From contig CAYQTO010000052.1 of assembly GCA_964420455.1 (NCBI GenBank), forward strand, positions 1 through 20,818: a stretch of 20,818 bases of DNA, in the 5' to 3' direction. This DNA comes from CAYQTO01 sp964420455 (lineage in GTDB: Bacteria; Sumerlaeota; Sumerlaeia; SLMS01). Below, in pieces: positions 14,969-20,818 of this stretch (position 1 is the first letter of the stretch; every line of letters begins with the position of its first letter). A program made the position numbers and the translations under genes. The notes under the pieces are model-generated. The model was given only the letters and a program-made list of their open reading frames with translations. It was not told the origin of the DNA and ran no database searches.

Positions 14969-15908
14969 GCACTTACCCCCTCCTGATCCCACCGCCCGAT
15001 TCCTCCATATTGGCGATCTCCATTATTGGCATCTGGGCTTTCGTGCCTTCCTCCATCCTGACAAACGTTTTCTTGGCGCCGCCAATCTCAGTCTTGGTGG
15101 GCGTGCCCGCCGATTTCAAACCTCCGCCGTCCCCACCCTGCTGAATCACGCCCGATCACTGAATCCAGATGCCTTATTCTTTTCCGGCGACTTCACCAGC
15201 GTCAGCGCTCCGGACGAATACCGCCAGGCACGGGACCATCTGGCCACCGCCTTTGACCGGTCCGCCGCCGTCCGCCTTGCCGTTCCCGGCAATCATGACT
15301 GTTACATCCCCTCCGAAATCCAGGGCCGCAGTTTCGTCAGGTATCTTGGCAAGGTGGCCACCGTGGTACCCTCCGCAGGTTGGTTTTCCGTGGGCCTCAG
15401 GACGAATCTTTTCGCGTTCAATGCGTGTACGCGCAACGGCCTTGGCAGCCATGGTCGCCTCCGCCCGGCCCATTGCCGCGAATTTGAGAAGGGATTCCCA
15501 GCAACATCTTCCAAGGCGCCCATTGTGATTTTGTGCCATTTCCCTCCAGAGGACCCGGCGGGAGTCCTTCCCCACGACCGGGGAATTCAACTTCGCGAGG
15601 CGGAGAAGTTCCTCACCCTCCTCGAATCCACTGGGCGACAAATCGTCTGGTGCCATGGCCACCATCACTACCGCTGGGTCTATCGTAGTCCGAAACATTC
15701 GAACGTCGTGTACCTGAATGCCGGGTCGCCCACCATTAAGCGGAAGTCTCCTCATGCGGATCTCGGGTTTCATGAGCTGTTGGAGCGTGGTGAGGGGCTT
15801 TCTCTCCGGACGCATCATTTCGTGGCTGAGGCCGGAAGTTGGGTTGTCGAGGACATCTCCTGGCCGGAGGAGGCGGGGGAGTACCGGAGTCTGGAAGCGA
15901 TGAAATGA
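14967..15908 (+). CDS. Calcineurin-like metallophosphoesterase
   Basis: The product is about 313 aa. All five phosphoesterase blocks are visible: IGDLHYWH (Asp17, His19), FFSGDFTSV (Gly74-Asp75), AVPGNHDCYI (Asn109-His110-Asp111), VILCHFPP (His191) and CHGHHHYRWVY (His232/His234). This completes a two-metal site. The substrate class is unknown; such domains cleave phosphomono- or diesters of nucleotides, lipids or proteins. There is no signal peptide or membrane helix. No ATG or GTG is available before the first catalytic block, so the TTG at 14967 is the likely start, giving MHLPPPDPTARFLHIGDLHY. That TTG lies within the T-tract of the preceding terminator, and GAGG from the terminator's 3' arm is nine nt upstream. 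The stop overlaps the A-tract of the convergent rplT terminator. The start is therefore the weakest part of this call. Confidence 0.88.
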   Translation: MHLPPPDPTARFLHIGDLHYWHLGFRAFLHPDKRFLGAANLSLGGRARRFQTSAVPTLLNHARSLNPDALFFSGDFTSVSAPDEYRQARDHLATAFDRSAAVRLAVPGNHDCYIPSEIQGRSFVRYLGKVATVVPSAGWFSVGLRTNLFAFNACTRNGLGSHGRLRPAHCREFEKGFPATSSKAPIVILCHFPPEDPAGVLPHDRGIQLREAEKFLTLLESTGRQIVWCHGHHHYRWVYRSPKHSNVVYLNAGSPTIKRKSPHADLGFHELLERGEGLSLRTHHFVAEAGSWVVEDISWPEEAGEYRSLEAMK

Positions 15909-15937
15909 AAAAACCCGCCCCTTGTGTGAGGCGGGTT
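15908..15937 (-). terminator. Intrinsic terminator of the infC-rpmI-rplT operon
   Basis: Read on the minus strand, AACCCGCC and GGCGGGTT (15937-15930 and 15919-15912) form a perfect 8-bp stem with a 10-nt loop, followed by a run of six T (15913-15908). It lies 27-56 nt past the rplT stop. Its T-tract touches the stop codon of the convergent metallophosphoesterase gene. On the plus strand the hairpin lacks a T-tract, so it acts mainly on the minus strand. Confidence 0.9.
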
Positions 15938-15963
15938 AGCGGTGAGGCAATCTCGGGGGATTA

Positions 15964-16359
15964 TCAGAGAACGGGGACCGTGCGAGCGGCGTTCGGATCC
16001 TTGGATGTCTCGAGGCTTTTGCGCGCCTTTTGAACAAGGGCCGTAAAGGTCTCGGGGTCGTTGGTGGCGATCTCGCTGAGCATCTTGCGGTCGATTTCCA
16101 CACCGCCCATTTTCAGGCCATTGATGAGGCGGCTGTAGGGCATGCCGTTCTGGCGGCAGGCGGCGTTGATTCGGGTAATCCAGAGAGCCCGGAAATTGCG
16201 CTTCTTCTGTTTGCGGTCGCGATACGCGTACTGGAGCGCGCGGCGGACGGTTTCCTTGGCGTTCTGGAACAGGCGGTGGCGACCGCTGTAGTAGCCGCGG
16301 GCGGCTTTGAGGACTTTCTTTCGGCGGCGGCGGGAAGCCACGTTATTGATGGCGCGCAT
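15964..16359 (-). CDS. rplT: 50S ribosomal protein L20
   Basis: The product is 131 aa. L20 binds 23S rRNA early in assembly of the large subunit, and in several bacteria it represses its own operon. The N-terminal extension MRAINNVASRRRRKKVLKAA and the following RGYYSGRHRLFQNAKETVRR are diagnostic, as are AYRDRKQKKRNFRALWITRI, NAACRQNGMPYSRLINGLK and the C-terminal globular part VEIDRKMLSEIATNDPETFT. The family is usually about 117-120 aa; the extra residues are a C-terminal tail, LETSKDPNAARTVPVL. AGGTGA lies about six nt before the ATG. The gene follows rpmI by 40 nt and is the last gene of the infC operon, with its own terminator. Confidence 0.98.
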   Translation of the reverse strand: MRAINNVASRRRRKKVLKAARGYYSGRHRLFQNAKETVRRALQYAYRDRKQKKRNFRALWITRINAACRQNGMPYSRLINGLKMGGVEIDRKMLSEIATNDPETFTALVQKARKSLETSKDPNAARTVPVL

Positions 16360-16399
16360 GTGTCTTCACCTCGGGCGAGTTGGGAGGGGGTTCAGGGAT

Positions 16400-16594
16400 T
16401 CAGACGGAGATGATGCGAGCGATGCGCTTCTGGTCGGTGGCATCGACAAGGGCGGGCTTGCGCAACCGCACCTTGCGCTTCTGGTCCTTCTTCGTCAGGA
16501 TGTGCCGGTGGTTCATGTGGCGCCGCTTGATCTTGCCAGTGCCAGTCATCTTGAAGCGCTTGGCCGCTCCGCGGTGGCTTTTCATCTTGGGCAT
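16400..16594 (-). CDS. rpmI: 50S ribosomal protein L35
   Basis: The product is 64 aa, the standard L35 length. It begins MPKMKSHRGAAKRFKMTGTG, continues KIKRRHMNHRHILTKKDQKR and ends in KVRLRKPALVDATDQKRIAR followed by IISV. This is the canonical family pattern: the M-P-K-x-K-[ST]-[HN]-[RK] start, the G-[TS]-G-K-[IV] turn and the H-I-L-[TE]-K-K motif. It sits between infC (58 nt upstream) and rplT (40 nt downstream), the conserved bacterial order. L35 is a basic protein of the large subunit. Confidence 0.98.
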   Translation of the reverse strand: MPKMKSHRGAAKRFKMTGTGKIKRRHMNHRHILTKKDQKRKVRLRKPALVDATDQKRIARIISV

Positions 16595-16652
16595 CGGTTG
16601 GGTTCGTCCTTTCTCGGGATGTCCGCTCCCTGGGGGGGCGGCGGGCGGTGAA

Positions 16653-17240
16653 TTACTGCTCGTTTGCGGCCTCGGGCGAGGAGCGTTGGTTGTTGGCTGC
16701 GGCCGCTTTCTTCGGCGACCAGTCCTTGCGGCGTGCCATGATCATGTTCACCTGGCGACCCATCTTCGAGGGGGGCTGTTCGACTTCGCCAATGTCGGCG
16801 AGGCTTGCCCTCACGGCGGCGATGAGCTTTTCGCCCAGTTCCGGCTTGGTAATTTCCCGGCCACGGAAGACGATGGTGAACTTTACCTTGTCGCCCTTCT
16901 CGAGGAAGGTCCGCGCCCGCTTCAGCTTGAATTCGCGGTCGTGGGGATCGATGGAAACGCGCAGTTTCACCTCTTTCAGGTGGGTTACTGTCGCCTTCTT
17001 CTTCGACTCCTTCAGCTTCTTTTTCTTTTCGTAGAGCTGCTTTTTGTAGTCGAAGATCCTGCAAACCGGTGGCTTACTGTCAGGGGCCACCTCGACAAGG
17101 TCGAGATGGGCCTCTTCAGCGAGTCGCAAAGCTTCCTGGATCGGCACGATGCCCACTTGGGACCCGTCCGCGCCGACCAACCGTACTTCCTTCACACGGA
17201 TCTCTTGGTTGGTCCGTGTCTCCGGTGGTTTGTTTGAAAT
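16653..17240 (-). CDS. infC: Translation initiation factor IF-3, probable ATT start
   Basis: The product is 195 aa. IF-3 keeps 30S subunits free and proofreads the start codon and initiator tRNA. The N-domain carries TNQEIRVKEVRLVGADGSQV, IVPIQEALRLAEEAHLDLVE and VAPDSKPPVCRIFDYKKQLY. The lysine-rich linker KKKLKESKKKATVTHLKEVK leads to the C-domain, with LRVSIDPHDREFKLKRARTF, LEKGDKVKFTIVFRGREITK and MGRQVNMIMARRKD. A tail of about 25 residues rich in Ala and Asn follows. There is no ATG upstream of the conserved N-terminus. A perfect GGAGGTG (17251-17245) precedes an ATT codon at 17240 at ideal spacing. A rare AUU start is a known trait of infC in Escherichia coli, where it allows IF-3 to limit its own synthesis. 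The alternative GTG at 17297 has no ribosome binding site and would add 19 unusual residues. Confidence 0.96.
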   Translation of the reverse strand: MSNKPPETRTNQEIRVKEVRLVGADGSQVGIVPIQEALRLAEEAHLDLVEVAPDSKPPVCRIFDYKKQLYEKKKKLKESKKKATVTHLKEVKLRVSIDPHDREFKLKRARTFLEKGDKVKFTIVFRGREITKPELGEKLIAAVRASLADIGEVEQPPSKMGRQVNMIMARRKDWSPKKAAAANNQRSSPEAANEQ

Positions 17241-17251
17241 GGCGCACCTCC
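17241..17251 (-). promoter_or_regulatory. Ribosome binding site that decides the infC start
   Basis: On the minus strand GGAGGTG (17251-17245) is followed by CGCC and then ATT. From GGAGG to the ATT is six nt, the optimal spacing. No ATG, GTG or TTG in the infC frame lies at this distance. Together with the position relative to the conserved IF-3 N-terminus, this points to translation from ATT. Confidence 0.8.
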
Positions 17252-17586
17252 GCGTGGATGTCACATCATCAAGTGCCCGCCGGGAGGGGGGCGACACTGC
17301 GGACGACGCATGGGAGGAATGTACCGGGGGGTCGAGCGAGCGGAGAGAGCTGTCGAAACCTGGTCACAATCCCCGTGGGGCGCCGGCAGGTGAGGGCAGA
17401 GCCCTGCTTGAGGGAGGGAAGCAACGGGCAATACGCTCGTGCCGGTCAACTGAAATCGCAGAATCCTCGCCCTCGATTCGGACATCCGCCCGCGGGGCCC
17501 CGTTACCTCGGGAGTAAATCTTGCTCCCCCATCCGGCAAGGACGAGACCCCTTTTTCGAACAACCCCCAAGCATGGGAGCCGCCAC
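17241..17586. other. Divergent intergenic region between infC and the AAA+ gene
   Basis: This 346-nt stretch separates the divergent infC operon and the MoxR-like gene and must hold promoters for both. I see no recognisable gene in it. It begins with the infC ribosome binding site and carries several short GC-rich inverted repeats, for example around 17371-17404 and CCCGCGGG at about 17489. Only weak promoter-like matches are visible, such as a TTGACC on the minus strand near 17448. GGGAG at 17575-17579 serves the GTG start at 17587. No thrS, the usual upstream neighbour of infC, is present. A ribosomal-protein leader RNA is possible, but no consensus structure was recognised. Confidence 0.5.
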
Positions 17587-18582
17587 GTGAGCGACAAGCC
17601 GACGACGTTGGGTGAACTGAAGGCTGCCGGTTGGAAGGACCGCAGCGTGAAGGACGAGATGCGCGAGAATCTCCTGCGCAAGCTGCGCAACGGCGAGCCG
17701 TTGTTCCCGCGGATCATTGGCTACGACAAGACCGTTATCCCCCAGGTCGTGGCGGCGGTCCTTGCGCGGCATGATTTTCTTCTTCTTGGTCTTCGAGGCC
17801 AGGCCAAGACCCGCATCGTCCGCCAGCTGGCCGATCTGCTCGACGAGTATATCCCGGTCCTGGAAGGCTCGCCCATCAATGAATCCCCCTTTGCCGCCAT
17901 CACCCGCCAGTCGCGCCAGATCCTTCTCGAACGAGGCGACAACGCCCCCATCGCCTGGCTCCACCGCTCCCAGCGATACCACGAGAAGCTGGCCACCCCC
18001 GACGTCTCCATCGCCGACCTCATCGGCGACATCGACCCCATCAAGGCGGTCTCCCGCAAGCTCGACTTCAGCGACGAGGAAGTGATTCACTTCGGAATCA
18101 TCCCGCGATCCAACCGGGGCATCTTTGCCATCAATGAGCTTCCCGACCTCCAGTCGCGCATCCAGGTCGGACTCCTCAACATCATGGAGGAGAAGGACAT
18201 CCAGATNNNNNNNNNNNNNNNNNNNNNNNNNNNNNNNNNNNNNNNNNNNNNNNNNNNNNNNNNNNNNNNNNNNNNNNNNNNNNNNNNNNNNNNNNNNNNN
18301 NNNNNNCAACCCATCGTTTCCTGGTTCGAGAACGGCCACGTGCTCGACATCGACACGATGATGGACCACGGGTCCTTTGTGGCGACGCTCGACAAGGTCG
18401 ACGGCCTTCGCCAGGTCGCTCGCGAGGTCGCCGAAGCAAAGACGCCGGAGGAAGAACTCGTGATGATGGAGTTCATTGTCGAAGGGCTCCACCAGAACTT
18501 CCTCCTCACCAAGCGCATCCGCGACGCGCGCATCCGCTATACCGACGCGGTGTCCTACATGATGAACGAGCTGACGGACTGA
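17587..18582 (+). CDS. MoxR / Mg-chelatase-like AAA+ ATPase, interrupted by an assembly gap
   Basis: The gene encodes an ATPase of the group often annotated as magnesium-chelatase-like or sigma-54-interacting. It begins MSDKPTTLGELKAAGWKDRS and VKDEMRENLLRKLRNGEPLF. Walker A is LGLRGQAKTR (residues 67-76, G-x-x-G-x-x-K-T) and Walker B is GIFAINELPDL (178-188). The KLATPDVSIADLIGDIDPIK and VIHFGIIPRSNRGIFAINEL segments are characteristic. Reading stops in a run of 100 N (18207-18306) right after NIMEEKDIQ, and resumes at QPIVSWFENGHVLDIDTMMD, continuing to the stop. In family members this second part comes about 150 residues later, so the sensor and arginine-finger regions are missing and the real gap is probably several hundred nt. 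The GTG at 17587 has GGGAG seven nt upstream. ATPases of this type usually act with a VWA-domain partner, which is not next to this gene. Confidence 0.88.
   Translation: MSDKPTTLGELKAAGWKDRSVKDEMRENLLRKLRNGEPLFPRIIGYDKTVIPQVVAAVLARHDFLLLGLRGQAKTRIVRQLADLLDEYIPVLEGSPINESPFAAITRQSRQILLERGDNAPIAWLHRSQRYHEKLATPDVSIADLIGDIDPIKAVSRKLDFSDEEVIHFGIIPRSNRGIFAINELPDLQSRIQVGLLNIMEEKDIQXXXXXXXXXXXXXXXXXXXXXXXXXXXXXXXXXXQPIVSWFENGHVLDIDTMMDHGSFVATLDKVDGLRQVAREVAEAKTPEEELVMMEFIVEGLHQNFLLTKRIRDARIRYTDAVSYMMNELTD
18207..18306. other. Assembly gap (100 N)
   Basis: Exactly 100 N bases, the usual placeholder for a gap of unknown size. It lies inside the MoxR-like gene. Comparison with the expected family layout suggests more than 100 nt are missing, so coordinates downstream are relative only. 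Confidence 0.99.
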
Positions 18583-18603
18583 TAGGACCAGCGGAGGGCG
18601 CCC

Positions 18604-19761
18604 ATGGGGGTGTATTTCGACCACAACGCGACCACCCCCGTGCGGGAGGAAGCGCTTGAGGCGCTTGTAGCCGCGGCCCGGGTGACCGGGAATCCAAACT
18701 CTGTCCATCGGGCGGGCTCAGAAGCACGCCTGATCATCGAGAGGGCGCGTCGGCGGCTCGCGGGTGCACTGAATGCCGATCCTGCGACCCTTGTCTATAC
18801 AAGCGGGGGCACCGAGGCGAACAACCTCGCGCTTCGGGGGGTGCACGCCGCCGCGAACCGCGCAGGGCGCCGCGGGGCGATCGCCGTTGGCGCCGCTGAA
18901 CACAAGGCGATCCTGGAAGTCGCGGAGGACATTGCGCGAACCTCCGGCTGCGTCTGCGTCCGAATTCCCGTCGACCGGTGGGGGAGACTCGACCGCCCCG
19001 CACTTCGCTCCGTTCTGGAGCATCGCCCCCTCCTCGTGAGCGCCATCGCCCTGAACAACGAGACCGGAACCATCGAGAACGTTGCGGAGGTGGCGCGAAC
19101 AGTCCACGAATCGCCCGGGGTCTTGCTCCACACGGACGCCTCCCAGGCGATCGGCCGGATGCCCGTCGATCTCGCAAGCTGGGATGTGGACCTCGCGACT
19201 TTTTCCGGGCACAAGTGCGGCGCACCGCCGGGAATCGGGGTACTGTATAGACGCGAGGGGGTTTCCCTCGATGCTGAAATCGTCGGCGGCGGACAGCAGG
19301 GGGGGCTGCGCTCGGGAACCGAGAGTGCCCCGCTGATTGCGGCATTCACCGAGGCTGCCTGCCTTGCGGTGGGGGAGTGGGAGGCCGAGACGAAGCGCCT
19401 TGGGAGGGTGCGCGAGCGCCTTTGGGAGGGTCTGCGCGAAACCACCACCAGTGCCGTCCTCCATACCCCGATGGAGGACAGCGCCGCAAACTGCCTGTGT
19501 TTCAGCCTTCCGGGACATGACAGCCAGCAGGTCGTCCGCCGTCTCGACGAGGCAGGAGTGGCCGTCTCCGCCGGGGCCGCCTGTTCCAGCAATGGCACCG
19601 TCTTCAGCCATGTCATTCTTGCCTGCACGTGTGCCGAGTCTCTGGCGGCGTCAAGCATCCGGGTCAGCATGGGCCGCACAACAACTGCCAGAGACGTGGA
19701 AGAGTTCCTTGCCGCCCTTCGCCAGGTGTTGTCCTCTGGAAGCCATGCTTCCATCGATTGA
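18604..19761 (+). CDS. Cysteine desulfurase (NifS/IscS family)
   Basis: The product is 385 aa. It is a pyridoxal-phosphate enzyme that removes sulfur from cysteine as a protein-bound persulfide for iron-sulfur clusters, tRNA thiolation or cofactor synthesis. The start MGVYFDHNATTPVREEALEA is diagnostic (Y-x-D-[HNY]-[NAG]-A-T-T). Further landmarks are YTSGGTEANNLALRG, AAEHKAILE (His100), NNETGTIENV, HTDASQAIGRMPVDL (Asp178) and FSGHKCGAPPGIGVLY with the PLP lysine at 204. GGLRSGTE follows, and the sulfur-accepting Cys327 lies in SAGAACSSNGT. IRVSMGRTTTARDVEEF is the typical C-terminal motif. Two further Cys (341, 343) lie in LACTCAE after the active loop. GGAGG lies about seven nt before the ATG. 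No scaffold gene iscU or regulator iscR is nearby; the neighbours are the AAA+ gene (21 nt upstream) and an overlapping lipoprotein gene. Which of IscS, NifS or SufS-like roles applies is not resolved. Confidence 0.95.
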   Translation: MGVYFDHNATTPVREEALEALVAAARVTGNPNSVHRAGSEARLIIERARRRLAGALNADPATLVYTSGGTEANNLALRGVHAAANRAGRRGAIAVGAAEHKAILEVAEDIARTSGCVCVRIPVDRWGRLDRPALRSVLEHRPLLVSAIALNNETGTIENVAEVARTVHESPGVLLHTDASQAIGRMPVDLASWDVDLATFSGHKCGAPPGIGVLYRREGVSLDAEIVGGGQQGGLRSGTESAPLIAAFTEAACLAVGEWEAETKRLGRVRERLWEGLRETTTSAVLHTPMEDSAANCLCFSLPGHDSQQVVRRLDEAGVAVSAGAACSSNGTVFSHVILACTCAESLAASSIRVSMGRTTTARDVEEFLAALRQVLSSGSHASID

Positions 19762-20209
19762 CCTCTCCAGAGCTTCGCGCTGGCACCGCCTCCCCCAGTC
19801 TGCGGGTCTCCTTGGTGCCCTGCTTCTCTGCATGGCCATCTTGGGGTGTACCCCGGTGATTCTCGATCCGTCGGGCGGCAGCGAGGCGGTCCTGATTCGC
19901 ACCATCGAGCATCCGGACCTCCTGGATGTGAACCCTGCCCGACAGCCTGGGCAGGAGCGCGTTGTCCTCCAGACGCACACCTGGACGCTCCTGTGGCGAA
20001 TCCCGGTGAACCGGCCCGACTTCGGGATTTGGTTGCGCGAGGAACTGCCCCCAGGGTCCTCGGCCGCAAATATCCGGGCCACCGTCCACACTCCCTGGTA
20101 CGGACATCTGGTCTTCTTTCCAACGTTGGGGCTGGTGAAGGTCGAACAGCTGCGCTACGAGGCCGAGCCCGTGTTTCTATCGGACCGGCCGTCGTCTGCC
20201 ACTCCCTGA
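19745..20209 (+). CDS. Predicted lipoprotein of unknown function
   Basis: The product is 154 aa. It has a lipoprotein signal peptide: a basic N-region (SRASRWHRLPQ), a hydrophobic core (SAGLLGALLLCMAILG) and a lipobox AILGC with Cys35 as the predicted lipidated residue. The mature part begins CTPVILDPSGGSEAVLIRTI. It is about 120 residues, beta-rich by eye, with RVVLQTHTWTLLWRIPVNRP and VHTPWYGHLVFFPTLGLVKV. I do not recognise the family. The ATG at 19745 overlaps the last 17 nt of the cysteine desulfurase gene, suggesting coupling; the ribosome binding site is weak. Its 3' end overlaps the convergent recombinase gene by 55 nt. The role is unknown; envelope anchoring is inferred from the signal. 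Confidence 0.78.
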   Translation: MLPSIDLSRASRWHRLPQSAGLLGALLLCMAILGCTPVILDPSGGSEAVLIRTIEHPDLLDVNPARQPGQERVVLQTHTWTLLWRIPVNRPDFGIWLREELPPGSSAANIRATVHTPWYGHLVFFPTLGLVKVEQLRYEAEPVFLSDRPSSATP

Positions 20210-20818
20210 CCGAGCCGAAGCGTCTCCACCGCCGCACGCACCCGGTCCACGTTCGTGTGGGTGTAGATCGACGTTGTGGCCAGGTTCGCATGCCCGAGGA
20301 GCTCCTGGATATCGCGGAGGGGAACGCCGTCAGCGTAGAGCAATGTTGCGAAGGTATGACGAAGCTTGTGGGGGCTGATGCGAGGGTCGAGGCCGAGGCG
20401 CTTCACCGCCTTTTCGACTGCATACTGCGCCATGCGCACGGTCATTGGCCCGCCTTGCCTGCCGGAAAAGAGCGCATCGGATCCCAAGGCGGCATTGGGG
20501 CGCTGCGCCACCCAGCTCCGCAACGTCTCCGCCAGCGTATCGCCCATGGGGACGAGTCGCTCCTTCATGCCTTTTCCGAGGATGCGAATGGTATGTCCTT
20601 CAAAATCAATATCGGATACCCGGAGCCCGACGGATTCCGAAACACGCAGTCCCCCAAGAACCAGCAACAGAAACAACACGTGGTTGCGGGCGGCCATGGG
20701 GTCGTCGGGATCGCGAGGGAGCGCGAGGAGCCGGGCGGCATCCACCGGGTCGAGGTGGATGGGGAGCTTGCGGCCCCGCTTGGGCCGGCGCAGCTTCGCC
20801 GATGGATCAGGGTCGATC
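20155..20818 (-). CDS. Tyrosine recombinase (XerC/XerD-like), C-terminal catalytic part
   Basis: The gene runs off the right edge, so its N-terminal SAM-like DNA-binding domain is not seen. About 220 residues of the catalytic domain are visible, entering as DPSAKLRRPKRGRKLPIHLD, a typical Xer linker. The active-site residues are all present: Arg in LGGLRVSESVGLRVSDIDFE, Lys in ILGKGMKERLVPM, His-x-x-Arg in PHKLRHTFATLLYADGVPLR, His in LLGHANLATTSIYTHTN and the nucleophile Tyr in the same motif. The order, spacing and presence of GHANLATTSIYTH fit XerC/XerD, which resolve chromosome dimers at dif, more than phage integrases. A C-terminal tail, GVADDGRSDRNTGSAS, follows the usual end. No dif-like site or attachment repeat was recognised nearby. 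Which of XerC, XerD or a single XerH-like enzyme it is cannot be told. Confidence 0.92.
   Translation of the reverse strand, partial: IDPDPSAKLRRPKRGRKLPIHLDPVDAARLLALPRDPDDPMAARNHVLFLLLVLGGLRVSESVGLRVSDIDFEGHTIRILGKGMKERLVPMGDTLAETLRSWVAQRPNAALGSDALFSGRQGGPMTVRMAQYAVEKAVKRLGLDPRISPHKLRHTFATLLYADGVPLRDIQELLGHANLATTSIYTHTNVDRVRAAVETLRLGQGVADDGRSDRNTGSAS

Noticed and set aside
17241..17297. GTG at 17297 as the infC start
   Set aside because: There is no ribosome binding site before it, and the added residues (SPPSRRALDDVTSTRRCA) do not resemble IF-3 N-termini; the ATT with GGAGGTG is better.
18795..20291. Minus-strand open frame of 498 codons
   Set aside because: It is antisense to the cysteine desulfurase and lipoprotein genes, which have clear motifs; composition is Arg/Ser/Thr/Pro-rich.

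Overview
The window is about 20.8 kb of GC-rich bacterial chromosome. It is densely coded on both strands and mostly holds housekeeping and metabolic genes. A run of exactly 100 N inside one gene (18207-18306) marks a scaffold gap, so this is a draft assembly, possibly a metagenome bin. A lipobox protein and a secreted peptidoglycan amidase suggest a Gram-negative cell plan. The sequence alone does not settle the phylum. No tRNA, rRNA, CRISPR array, insertion sequence or prophage was seen.

Layout from left to right. (1) The 5' part of a Bcp-type peroxiredoxin on the minus strand, cut by the window edge just before its catalytic Cys, is divergent from a DUF1569/DinB-like gene. (2) A 620-nt stretch without a convincing gene precedes a large secreted beta-propeller-repeat protein on the plus strand. 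(3) A long minus-strand block (3583-9090) encodes an EamA transporter, a SAM methyltransferase, a 58-aa acidic protein, a nucleotidyltransferase-like protein, a secreted amidase, a DUF6653 membrane protein, a TIGR01777 epimerase-like protein and a GNAT acetyltransferase. (4) The minus-strand block continues as a tight unit, trpD-trpC-methyltransferase-GNAT, with moaE upstream. (5) Plus-strand genes at 12407-15908 encode a LON-domain protein, an RDD membrane protein, a coiled-coil basic protein with a strong terminator, and a metallophosphoesterase that seems to start at TTG on the terminator's T-tract. (6) The ribosomal operon infC-rpmI-rplT lies on the minus strand; infC appears to start at ATT behind a perfect Shine-Dalgarno, and the operon ends in its own terminator. 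(7) A plus-strand run holds a MoxR/Mg-chelatase-like AAA+ ATPase (interrupted by the gap), a cysteine desulfurase and a lipoprotein, meeting a convergent tyrosine recombinase cut by the right edge.

Most of the content is conventional. The items most worth a second look are the translationally coupled nucleotidyltransferase / 58-aa protein / methyltransferase trio (4618-6192), the ATT start of infC, the terminator that overlaps a translation start (14929-14969), the tandem Trp codons in a perfect hairpin just upstream of trpD, the altered glycine-rich PRPP-binding motif in TrpD, and an unrecognised 144-aa coiled-coil basic protein. No clear defence island or plainly new system was found. The nucleotidyltransferase trio is the closest candidate.
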